This document shows, piece after piece, positions 44,538 through 54,749 of a DNA stretch of 64,000 nucleotides. Source of the DNA: Saussurea involucrata (taxonomy: Eukaryota; Streptophyta; Magnoliopsida; Asterales; Asteraceae). A program made the position numbers and the translations under genes. The stretch's first letter is position 1; every line of letters begins with the position of its first letter. Location of the stretch: positions 86,305,484 to 86,369,483 of the forward strand of contig CM066313.1 of the NCBI GenBank assembly GCA_033807775.1, read 5' to 3'. The notes under the pieces were generated by a model. That model was not told where the DNA came from. It did no database searches and worked only from the letters and a program-made list of their open reading frames with translations.

Positions 44538-47500
44538 ATGGCCTCATCTGACATTCCTGCTACCGCTGAGAACATATCCGCTGAATATGAGGAAATAGAC
44601 ATCATCAAGGCTCCACAAGTCAAGTTTGCCCTTGACAAACTGGACTGGAGTAAGGTGAACAATCTCTCTGCGCTTATCGAGTTTCCTCCTCGAAAGCAAG
44701 TCACACATCTAGATGATGCTGTGAAATTTCTGAAGAATTGCTGCATCTCCACAGCCCTGACCATAACACCTCCTGCACATCAGCTTTTGCTCTCACAATT
44801 CTGGTACTCAGCGAGACACACTCAATTACCTTCAGCCAAAGACCCCTCCAAAATAATAGACTGCATCCTCTGCGATATCGAATATGGCACCATAAAGATC
44901 ACCCCAGCCATAATTCGCAAAGCTCTCAGCCTTCCCATCGCCACCAAGGAAAAACCTTTTGTTCCCCTCCCTGACCCCAAGAAAACTCAGACAGGGAAGC
45001 CATCATTGCATTCTTTGATGCAATGGGCTATTTATGGGAAATCGGCAGAGACATGAAGCCCGAGAAGAAGCTGACGATTATCAAGAAATCAAAAATGCCC
45101 AGCGAGATGAATTTCATCTTCGCTCATCTAATCAGCTGCATGACTGCAAAGAGCAGCTCTTCTGATCAAGCCGCTAAACCTCAGCAAGCAATGGGTTATG
45201 CACTGCTGAAAGGTCTCAACATAGACTGGGCATCGATTATCTATGATGACCTGGTTCTAAGAGTGGACACCATCGCTGACAGACCTCCATGGGTTCCTTA
45301 CCCACGTTTCATCAGCGCCATCTTCCAATGTGGCCTGAAGGAAACCTACCCAACTGATGGTGACCTGAAACTTTCTCAGGTCGGTCCAAAGATACTCGAC
45401 TTCAAACCAACCGTGAATGAGGTACGTCTTTCTACACTCTTAACTCTTCTTAACCCTCATACTTCTTCTACTTCTGCAGCTCCTTCAGCGGATAAACCCA
45501 CCGCTGATACCCCAGCTGCTACCTCTATTCCTCTTAAAAGGAAACACTCTCACACCCCACTTGATTCTAAAAGGATCAAGAAAACAAAGGAGCAACCCCA
45601 ACAATCTCATGCTGAAGACTCCTCAGCTCTTTCTGCAGAACTGAAGGAACGTTCAGTGGTACGCTCTGCCACACCTGAACAAGCCATCCCTTTTATCCAA
45701 ACTTCAGCGTCTCCAAACGTTGAAATTACAGACTTGGAAACTTCCCAACCTCCCTTAGTCTCTCAAAAGACTGATGAAGTGATTCTCAGCGATTCCAACG
45801 CTGAACTCAGAACCCAACCTCCAATCTTATCCTTCGCTTCTCCCTCCACTCATTTGGTCTCTACTCCAGATCTAACTGGAGCTGCCATCATTTCCTCGGA
45901 ACCTAAAGCTGATTCTCCAGGAATGATGAAGACAGGACCTGCAGAACAATCCATGGGCACTTTTGAAGATGACATGGAACTTTTCTCAGGAACCCGTAAT
46001 TTCGATGAATTCACCAATCCTCCTGTAGGTAAACAACAACCCATAAACACTGTGACTAAACCCCAAACTTCTGAGCTTTCCTATGTTCACAAGTTTTTAT
46101 ATGTTACAGGTCCTAATTTGGGAGATATCAACGCCTCTCTGAAGTCCGTGGAGACAAAGCTGACAGGTCTCACCACTACTCTCTCCAATAACTCTACAAC
46201 TGTAACAAACGCTGGAGAGAATCTGAACAAGCTGACAACGGTGGTGGAGAAGAAGGCTTCCACAGATGACATGAAGCAAGTTGATAAAACTCTCAGCGAA
46301 TTCGCCAAGGTGCTCGCTGATATCTACACAGACTACACCTCTCTCAAAAACTCAGTTTCGTCCATGTCCAGCGAATTTACAACGCTGAAGACATCGGTCG
46401 GAACACTAGAGGGAGATATGTCTGCTGTGAAGACAAATGTCAACACTCTGACGACTGACTTAAGCTCTGTAAAGACTGACGTTGGTTCGATGAAGACTAT
46501 GATCGAACAGCTGCTGCACAAGGCGAATACTCCTGCTCCTGCCCCTGTCCCTGAATCTGAACATTTTACAGCGGCAGATCGCATTGAGCTCGGGAAGATC
46601 AATCCTGCTATTTATGGCCTAGAAGACAGATTAGCAAAGATTGAAGTCTGTATAGGTCTCTCTGGCCAAGAAGACAGAGAACCTACCAACGTTGCTGAAT
46701 CTACCCATTCCTCCCCCAGTCATCATGAAAAAGAGGGGGAGAAGAGCGCTGAAGACCTCGCCAAGAGCGCTGAAGACCTTTCCCATGATGAATCTATCAG
46801 GGGAGAGAAGAACGAAGACCTCACCTTCGCTGAAGAGGGTGAGAAGACTATTGAAGCTGAAGCAACCGCTGGACCTCAGGGAGATGAACACCCTGAGGGA
46901 ACCGAGAAGCTCGCCTCTGTATCTGAGGGGGAGCAACTCGAAGAAGACGATGAAGAATCTGAAGCAGAAGATGATGAAGCCGTCGACATCCCTGATGATG
47001 AACCATCTTCTCCAAAGAATGATGATGATGATGATGATGACGAAGATGACGATGACTTCTTTATCGTCAAACCTGCTCAGAAGATCAAAGCTCTTAAGGG
47101 AATCTCGATAAATGAACCTTCAGGGGAGCGGACAAAGACAAAGCCCTCAGCCTCTGGAGCTGAGAAAGGCAAAGGCAAAAGCGTCGCTGAAGATGACAAT
47201 CTGATGATCTTGCTTGAAAAGCCGGTTTGTCAGGTATGCTAAACATCTCTCACTCCATCCCTCCTCTATCATACCTATCAGTTCTACTACCCAAGCCTAT
47301 ACACTTGAACCAATTCTATCTATCTGATTCTACCCAAGTTCTTAGTCGTAAGATCGCTGTTTTTTCAGCTAGTCCTCTCCCCTGTTTGAGGATATCGCTT
47401 AAGGCTCCACAACTGCGACTTCACCAATAATACCAACTGCTGCTGAAGAAATAATCCCAGTCTTAGATTTAATCTCTAAGACTGATGAACCTGAAGAACA

Positions 47501-48608
47501 GCTACTCTCGCACAGAGGCAGACCTTCCTTAGCTCCTCAAAAGCTAAGTGAAGAGGATCAGATAAGAAGAGAGGAGATAATAAAGCGATTCGAGGATCAG
47601 CGAATCATTCTGAGGCGTGATCAACTTCCTTCAGTTCCTCCAAAGTTCAGAATTTCCAAAGCTGAATACCAGGAACACCTCAGAGCTGAACGCCTACTCG
47701 CTGAAAGAAAGGAAGCTGAAGAAAAAGACAGAGAATACGCCATCAAGCTTAGTCAACGATCAATAAAAGACCCCAAGCTGAAAAGAGTTCCCATTGATGT
47801 TCAACGTCAGCTATGGGATGATGCTCAAGAGATCGTTAGAGAAAAGACTAAGGTCTCTGATACGACTTTGGAATGGGCTAAACAAATGCTGACCTATCGA
47901 TCTAGACCTTCCAAAATCGTCAAGGCAAACATCAGAGGAAGATTGTACGCTGAAGTTCCTGTTGTTGAAGTGGACGTCTACAGAGATGACGAAACCAAGC
48001 AAACTTTCTATGCTGCTACCTTAGAAAAGTTTGGTCTCTCTGAATGGTTAGAAACAAAATTAGCCATTCAGGGATCGCGTTCAAAGTTCAAAAGCCACGT
48101 CGAGAAGATCTTAAACAAACAGATCGACCTTCTTTCATCTGTTGTGGATATTCCTCCTACTCTTCCTCAACCAAGAAAAGAGTCTGCTAAGAAAAAGAAA
48201 GTCTCTGATTCAGGTCCTCATATTCGGAATGAAACGGGCATTGGTTTCTCTCGTGCTGAAATTGTTGGCCCTGATGCCGATCTCTCAATGCTTGACACCT
48301 CTCTACCTCCTGGAGAAACATTCATTCCTGGCACAGTTGTAAGTGATCCCTATGGTATATTCTTTTTAGACTACTATGGAAATCATCACTTTCAACGTAT
48401 CTCTGAGCTAGACATCGCTCCCATCGAACAACTCAGAGATCTCGTATACTGGTGTGAAGTCAGACGCAACATCAAAGCTAGACACCTGAAGCCCTTGATT
48501 TTTGAAGCAGCTCTGAAGAAAAAGAATCAAGGAGAAGATGTCCCTGACTGGATGATCCCCACATCAAAGACCCTTGATGAACTTCTCATTAAGGAAGAAC
48601 CTTTGTAA
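44538..48608 (+). pseudogene. Third ORF of element C (env position, unknown function)
   Basis: It starts MASSDIPATAENISAEYEE. The N-terminal domain (to about residue 270) has LLLSQFWYSARHT and, past a 1-nt frameshift near 44960-45000, AIIAFFDAMGYLWEIGRD and VPYPRFISAIFQCGL. It matches the layout of the N-terminal domain in A (LQQFW ... IWNEIIELV). The middle is Ser/Thr/Pro-rich, then a long helical repeat-like part (TLKTSVGTLEGDMSAVKTNV), then strongly acidic sequence (DDDDDDEDDDD). At 47232 a GTATGC donor-like site and a later TTTTTTCAG may mark a short intron, but the frame does not join cleanly and a TAA at 47400 precedes the last block. The C-terminal block (about 47403-48608) contains RREEIIKRFEDQR and a compact end (DPYGIFFLDYYGNHHFQRI). 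No enzyme, signal peptide or membrane anchor is recognised. Confidence 0.7.
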
Positions 48609-48869
48609 GCTGATAGGATCGCCTCTTTCATCTATTTTATCAGTTATCCTTTTGTACTTGTAATTTATTTCGCTTGTACTTGTAATCTTTCCATTTCTCT
48701 TTGTAACCTGATTCAAAGTTTTAAAGAAAGATTTCAGCGAATGTACTTTACTCCATCAGTACTGAAAAGATCCCAGAAAACAGTAAAAGGGACAAATATT
48801 TTATGAGTTCTTTTTATCCTTATGTTTTCATTAAATAGCAATTTTCTTTGTTGCTATGTCATAATCAAA

Positions 48870-48880
48870 TAGGGGGAGAT
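48870..48880 (+). other. Polypurine tract of element C
   Basis: TAGGGGGAGAT lies directly before the 3' LTR start TGTTG. This sequence is characteristic of SIRE-lineage elements. Confidence 0.93.
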
Positions 48881-49845
48881 TGTTGATCCAAACCCTCCGT
48901 GATTTGATAATGACCCTCTCTTATATACTTAGTGAAAATTGTAAGTAAACAATATGTATCAGAGTTTCACTATCGCTGATAAGTACTAAGATCTTCCAGT
49001 ACCGCTGATAGGAACTCTTGCTCTTTAAATTAAACATTCAGCGAAACTGTTCACCATTAATGCTGAGTCTGTTCAGTCATTATGATGATCGCTGATAAGT
49101 TAGTTGTTTACTTATGATCCCTGAAGACAAGTTTCACGTCAACAAAGGTTCTACGCTGAAGTCGAAGATGAAGCTCAAGAACCAGCGACAAGTCTCCTAA
49201 TGAACTGATGCGGATCAGCGAAGATTCAGATTTGTCCACTCAACGTGAAGTATCAAGTACAAGACTTCAGCTATCGCTGAACTTTATCATTCGCTGTATA
49301 GTAAATGATAATCGCTGAATCAACGAAAGCTGGTCATGAAGTCCTCCGTACAAAGTACTTTTGTCTTAACCTCCCTTGCACAACTCCGTACGAAATGTCA
49401 GAAAAGAACCTCCGACTGTCTGAAATCGTACAACCACTCTGATACTACACTGTTCATCCATGCGGCTACTAAGGTTGTCAACCAAGGTCAATGACATGCA
49501 ACCAACCAGCTGATGACACGTGTAAAGTGTATAATGACTTGCATTAAATGCATGCAGTATATAAAGAGATGAACCCACTTCATTTGAAGTAACTTGCTAA
49601 CTCTGGACAAGTTCAATCTCTTATCTCAAGATAGGTTATTATTAGTAATTTCCTTCTCTCTTAGTGCAAGAAACCTTAGTGTTCCAACTTGTTTAGATTT
49701 AGGTTTATCCTTAATCTTGTTTCCGCAACAAGCTGTAAATTGTTAATGATTTATCAATAAACAATTTAGAAAAGTAAAATCTGTGTGTTTGTATTCAACC
49801 CCCCCCCCCCCTTCTACAAACTTGTATAGGCCTTCGGGACCAACA
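48881..49845 (+). repeat. 3' LTR of element C
   Basis: It is nearly identical to the 5' LTR. Differences seen by eye are CCCTCCGTG for CCCTCAGTG, CTCTTGCTC for CTCTCGCTC, CCTCCGACTG for CCTCTGACTG, and an expanded C tract (49799-49811) with one neighbouring change. TATA and AATAAA motifs are conserved. Confidence 0.95.
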
Positions 49846-50047
49846 ATGTATTCTCAAAATAGAGGGACCTCCTAGGATAAAATGTTTCTGTTTAGACTTC
49901 AGTTGTTTTATCATTTCTATCTCGAGATACGCACAATCACCATAGTTATTATTCTACTCTTTCAAAAGCATTTTAATCTTCACCATCCACCAGTTGTTGA
50001 AAGAAATCACTTCTGAAAACGTGCATATATGCACAAATATAGAATAC

Positions 50048-50075
50048 TTCAACAACATCTTATTCATGTGACCAT

Positions 50076-50114
<39 letters not shown>

Positions 50115-50227
50115 CAATAGTAATCAACGGTTATAACTCCTAACCACCCTGTTAACACTAACTGTAACAGACTTCCACATATTAACTGTCATATTAAAAA
50201 CTAACTGTCTAGATTAACCTTTTAACA
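50048..50227 (-). repeat. Left (3') LTR of element G
   Basis: It shares TTCAACAACATCTTATTC through CTTTTAACA with the right copy. Its outer boundary may extend to about 50030, since the other copy is truncated. It contains an expanded (AC)n(AT)n microsatellite at 50079-50114. Confidence 0.75.
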
Positions 50228-50292
50228 TTCCCCCTTAAGCTAGACAGGACATACTCCTAGCTTTTCTTTCATCTTCACAAAGTCACCAACTT

Positions 50293-50988
50293 TCAAAACT
50301 TTGGTGAAGATATCCGCAATCTGATCACCTGTTTTACAGAAACAACTTCGATCTCTCCAAGACTTACCAACTCACGTATAAAGTGGTACTTGATCCGTAT
50401 GTGTTTACTCTTTCCATGAAAGACTGGATTCTTCGTAAGTGCGATTGTCGATTTGTTATCACAATGAATCGGTGTTGATTTTTCTTGTGGAAGCTGTAGT
50501 TCACTTAATAATCCTCTCATCCAAATTACTTGACAGCCCGCAAAAGTGATTGACATATACTCGGCTTCTGCCGAAGACAAAGCAACTACTTTTTACTTCT
50601 TGGACTGCCATGAAACAGCCCCAGATCCCATACTCAACACATATCCAGACGTGCTTTTGCTATCGTCCGTACTGCCTCCAAAATCGTTGTCACAATATGC
50701 CAATAAACTTGGATTTTCAACCTTTTGATATATGATACCGTGATCAAAGGTTCCCTTGATGTACTTCAGAATTTTCTTCCCTGCTTCCCAATGACTTTTC
50801 TTGGGAACTTCCATAAACCTGCTGAGAACACTCACGACATACATAATATCCGGTCTTGTGGCTGTTAAATACATTAGACTCCCAACTAGACTTCTATAAA
50901 CACTTGAAGTCACGGTTTCTTCCTTAGAGTCTTTGGTTAACTTCAGTCCAAATTCCATTAGTATGGAACTTGATTTAGCATCCTCCAT
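50293..50988 (-). pseudogene. Copia RNase H of element G
   Basis: Two blocks in one frame are separated by a TAA (near 50590) where SKKQKVV is expected. The first has YRSLVGSLMYLTATRPDI and YCDNDFGGSTDD; the second has SSAEAEYMSITFAGCQV, HCDNKSTIAL and SKHIRIKYHFIREL, ending in a shifted tail. The RNase H catalytic residues appear to be preserved in position, but the stop would truncate the enzyme. Confidence 0.85.
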
Positions 50989-51039
50989 ATTAAATCTTTT
51001 TAAAATATCAAGAGCATATTTCTTTTGAGAAATACTAAT

Positions 51040-51855
51040 CTAATCCTTTCTTTGCTTTACTTCTATCCCCAAGAAGTAATGAAGATAACCAAAATCTGTC
51101 ATTTCAAACTCAGCCTTCATCGATTGCTTGAATTCTTCTATAAGAGTTGGGCTATTTCCAGTAAATATAGTATCATCTACGTACAAATAAACAAATAAGA
51201 ATTTACCTTTGAAACTTTTGACAAACAGCGTGTGTTCATAGGGGAACTTTCTGAAATCATTCTTCTCAAAATATGAATCTATACGGCTATACCAAGCACG
51301 AGGTGCTTGTTTTAGCCCGTATAAAGCTTTCTTCAACCGACACACTTTATATTCCTCATTCTTCTTTTCATACCCAGGAGGTTGGTCAATATAAACCTCT
51401 TCACTCAGATACCCATTTAAGAACGCTGATTTAACGTCCATTTGATGTACCATCCACCCGTTTTGTGTCGCCAACGAAATCACTAAACGTATTGTCTCTA
51501 AACGGATTACGGGGAAAAAACATTATTATAATCTACCTCATACTTCTGCTTGTATCCCTTTTACGACAAGACGAGCCTTATATTTTTCGACATCATCGTT
51601 CTCTTTCAGTTTGGTCTTAAAAACCCATTTCACACCAATTGACTTGTAACCACTTGGAAGTTCCACCAAGTCCCATGTATCATTTCTGTGAATAGAATCA
51701 ATCTCTTGATCCATGGCATCCCTCCATTTTTTGGCTTCTGGATGTAGTCTCGAAATCCATAGGATCGGCATCTGCGAATAAGGCAAAATCAACCAGTTCA
51801 TCATTATGAATCTCCTGAGTTCTCTTATATATTTTGATGATTCCTCTAAACCCAC
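51040..51855 (-). pseudogene. Copia reverse transcriptase of element G
   Basis: The block 51855-51538 gives the RT start (RDAMDQEIDSIHRNDTWDLVELP, GVKWVFKTKLKEN, KARLVVKG). After a frameshift near 51530, the block 51483-51040 gives QMDVKSAFLNGYLSEEVYI, ALYGLKQAPRAWY and the active site YVDD (YLYVDDTIFTG). A TAG near 51040 ends the frame, with the C-terminal part (ISQKKYALDILKRF) continuing beyond it. Confidence 0.87.
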
Positions 51856-52867
51856 GTGGTGGTGAATCAGACGAAGATGAACTAGCAGAACCGACTGGAG
51901 ATGATGGTTCCGATGCTACAGGACTCGAGATGGGCGAGGAACCATGGTTTATATCATTGTTCTCGACATTTGTTTGCGGTCGAATACTTGTCTCTTCAGA
52001 AACAACTATAGGAGTTTCTCTTGCTTCTTCTGTCCATTCCCAAGACTTTTCTTCGGCAAAAATAACATCTCTACTGATGATCACCTTATCAGTTTTCGGA
52101 TTAAACAGTTTATAGGCTTTCGAGGCTTCATTATAGCCTATGAAAATGCATTTTTCGGATCGATCATCCAACTTTCCACGTCCTTCATTAGATATGTGAG
52201 AATAGGCAACACATCCAAACACCCTTGGGTGTAGGACACACAGTTTAAATCCGCTCCATGCCTCTTGGGGTGTCATGTCTTTTACACTCCGAGTAGGTGC
52301 ACAATTTAACACATATATCGCACACGATACAGCCTCTGCCCAGAATTTGTCAATAATCTTTTTATATTTCAGCATGCTCCTGGCGAGTTCCATAAAGGTC
52401 ATGTTCTTTCTCTTAGCAACACCGTTTTGTTGCGATGTGTACGGAGTGGACTTTTGGGGTTTGATTCCATTCTCCTTCAAGAAGGTTTCAAATTGAAGAG
52501 AGGTGAACTCTCCTCCATTATCGGAACGTAACAATTTAATACCAAACCCACTTTGTTTTTCAACTAAAGACTTGAAATTCTTAATATTTTCAAATACTTG
52601 TGACTTTTCTTTTAAGAAGTAAACCCAAGTCTTCCAACTAAAATCGTCGATGAAGGTTAGAACATACCTGCTTCCGCCTATAGACGTCGTTCTCATGGGT
52701 CCACACACATCTGTGTGAACCAGTTCGAGAGGCTTGGATGCTCGCCAAGCTTTGTCTTTCGGAAAAGAATTCCTTGCATGTTTGCCTAACGCACATGCCT
52801 CACATACTTCCTTTACGTTGTCGATGGTTGGTAATCCACGCACCATACGAGCCTTACTCAAATGCAA
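51698..52867 (-). pseudogene. Copia integrase of element G
   Basis: It contains the second half of the zinc finger (CEACALGKHARNSFP), the core with HTDVCGPM, DNGGEFTS and STPYTSQQNGVAKRKN, and a C-terminal region up to a Ser/Pro-rich linker (SSPISSPVASEPSSPVGS). The expected AERKN is AKRKN here: the catalytic Glu of D-D-E appears to be replaced by Lys, so this integrase would be inactive even without the other lesions. Confidence 0.85.
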
Positions 52868-52909
52868 CAGTGAACCAAAACTTAAATGGCCAAATCTGAG
52901 ATGCCAAAG

Positions 52910-54180
52910 TTATGATTTGTCCTTAATAATCGCACTAAATGCAGATATATCTTGATTGAATTTTAACGAAAACATCTTGTTGTTAGTCATCTTGATATTG
53001 CTTAATGTGTTTCCGTTTGGATCTTTTATGACACATACCCCGTCAGCGAAACGAACCTCATACTTCTTTAGTATCAATTGTCCAATACTCAAGAGATTAT
53101 GTTTGAGTGCTAGAACAAAGTATACGTCACATATCCTCTTTGACCAATGGTTTGTGTTCACTAGAATATCACCTTTTCCTTGAACAATATGCTTCTTCTC
53201 ATCTCCCGTCCTAACTTCACTATGTGAGGTTTCATCCATGGATATGAAGATTTCTTTAATCCAGTCATATGGTTACTGCATGCGCTATCAACATACCAAA
53301 TTTCATCATTTACCGATGATTGAGAGTCACAAGTCATGAACATAGTCTCAGAATCCTTAATTTCCCTTTCATGCAAGAAGCTTGATTCGTTATTCTCTTC
53401 GGCCTGTTTCTTTGGACAGAACCTTGCAATATGACCGAACTTTTGACAGTGATTACACTGTGTTTGAGACCACGACTTTCCTCTTACTTTTCCTTTTGAA
53501 GATGATTCTCCTTGAATCATGTGGCCCTGATCGTTGTTCGCACCCCTTTCACGTCCCCTACCAAAACCTTTGTTCCTCCAAATATTTTTCCCTTTCCATT
53601 TATTGTTAAAATTCGGTTTGGTAGTTATTCGAGACTGGAAGGCTTGTTCCACGACAGGTGTATCTTGTAGTTTTATACGCATTTCATGGGACTGCAATGT
53701 CCCCAATAAACCTTCCAAGGAGATGTTGAGAGATCCTTCGATTCTTCAATCGCCACCACGATATATTCAAATTTTCGTGTAAGGCTTCTTAGTATCTTCT
53801 CAACCACTCTCTTGTCTTCCACACTTTCACCGTTTATTCTCATTTGATTCACCAGTGCTATTATTCGGTTGTAGAAATCTTCAATTGTTTCGGATTCCTT
53901 CATCTTTAGACCATCAAATTCACACCATAGTGTTTACAAGCGTATCGTCTATACCCTTTCTTCTCCTCTGTAACACTTGTACATCATATCCCAGACATCC
54001 TTTGACGAAGATGATGTCGAGATTCGTTCGAAGATCGTTTCATCCACTGCTTGGTAGATGAAAAATAACGCCTTCTTATCCTTCTTCTTATTTTATTTCA
54101 ATTCGTTCGTTTGTTGTGCTGTTAAACCGGCCTGACTTGCAGGTTCATTAAGTCCGTTCTCCACCACGCTCCAGAGGTCC
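52910..54180 (-). pseudogene. Copia gag and protease of element G
   Basis: Pieces in several frames are present. Gag starts near 54180 (ESQDLWSVVENG) and continues through a stretch with one stop (near 54095) to 53903-53673 (IEDFYNRIIALVNQMR). 53718-53161 holds a zinc knuckle (CNHCQKFGHIARFC) and the protease signature WYVDSACSNHMTG. 53239-52910 is the end of protease and start of GAG-pre-integrase (ALKHNLLSIGQL). DSA rather than DSG in the protease is a normal plant Copia variant. Confidence 0.82.
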
Positions 54181-54185
54181 TGTGA

Positions 54186-54343
54186 TTCAACAACATCTTA
54201 TTCATGTGACCATACACACATATATATATACAATAGTAATCAACGGTTATAACTCCTAACCACCTTGTTAACACTAACTGTAACAGACTTCCACATATTA
54301 ACTGTCATATTAAAAACTAACTGTCTAGATTAACTTTTTAACA
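54186..54343 (-). repeat. Right (5') LTR of element G, internally truncated
   Basis: It matches 50048-50227 apart from a much shorter AC/AT tract and a few substitutions. The inner end is fused to gag sequence at TTGAA, a short stretch shared by the LTR and gag, which suggests deletion by microhomology. Confidence 0.75.
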
Positions 54344-54617
54344 CTAGTGGATTTCTCTCGGTGGACTCCCGTACCAGTGTTATCTCCCGAATTGGGTTTC
54401 CACCTTTTAACTCTATATCTATACATTGTGTTCGATGCATATTTAGTAGGTGACTCGTCATACTTGTATGTGTTGGAAACTTTGTTTTGTACATTAAGAA
54501 CATCGATCCTTGAGTGTTCAAGCTATAGATTCATTGGATCACTAAGCTATCGACCATTGTTTGACCTAGATAACTCTCTAATTTGGGATTAAGTTATCAT
54601 TATTCTTTCGTTTTACA
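54344..54617. other. Unassigned sequence before NOI relic
   Basis: No gene or repeat is recognised. The end (TTCGTTTTACAG, 54607-54617) looks like the 3' end of a plant intron feeding the NOI-like block. Confidence 0.4.
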
Positions 54618-54749
54618 GCAGATGTGAATGATCCTGCTTCACCTAAGGGTTGTCTCACCATGCTGTTTAATAAAGTCATGCTCAAAAAGAAGAAGGTGGG
54701 GAGCCGGAGTAGCCAATGAATGCATATCCTGTTTGAACAGCCTCATTTT
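54618..54749 (+). pseudogene. Degenerate NOI/RIN4-type exon, second copy
   Basis: A TTTTACAG acceptor and a GTAAGTG donor bracket the block. It reads DVNDPASPKG, then LFNKVMLKKKK and a TGA after SRSSQ. DVNDPAS and the x-FNKAR-x-KK core are typical of NOI proteins, but the core ARDEKK has decayed and the KTGG motif is out of frame. Its 3' edge (CCTGT...CAGCCTCA...GTAAGTGTCACCTTG) matches the edge of the exon at 35728-35899, so the two are duplicates. It is non-functional. Confidence 0.6.

Larger units (their letters stand above)
36813..49845 (+). mobile_element. Complete SIRE-like Copia retrotransposon C (13.0 kb)
   Basis: Two LTRs of 958 and 965 bp in direct orientation, a Met-tRNA primer-binding site, gag with two zinc knuckles, pol, a 1 kb spacer with promoter-like features, a 4 kb third ORF and a SIRE-type polypurine tract are all present in order. 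The 5 bp target duplication ATGTA flanks the element (36808-36812 and 49846-49850). The LTRs differ by three or four substitutions plus a C-tract length change, so insertion was recent. Several stops and frameshifts nevertheless interrupt the coding regions. Confidence 0.96.
50048..54343 (-). mobile_element. Copia retrotransposon G, degraded
   Basis: Short direct repeats (about 180 and 158 bp, minus-strand start TGTTAAAAGG) bracket a minus-strand gag-protease-integrase-RT-RNase H order. A polypurine tract (CTTAAGGGGGAA on the minus strand) abuts the left repeat. The right repeat runs straight into N-terminal gag (ESQDLWSVVENG), so the primer-binding site and first gag codons are deleted. Protein wording is of the TNT1/Bianca-like Copia type and differs from A and C. 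Stops and frameshifts are numerous. Confidence 0.85.

Noticed and set aside
46876..47070. Minus-strand polyserine ORF
   Set aside because: It is the shadow of the Asp/Glu-rich GATGAT repeat in the third ORF of C.
36813..49845. Stop-codon reassignment, because several internal stops in C are TAA
   Set aside because: Each TAA falls where different residues are expected (Glu, Tyr and others), other elements show TAG and TGA lesions too, and natural ORF ends also use TAA.
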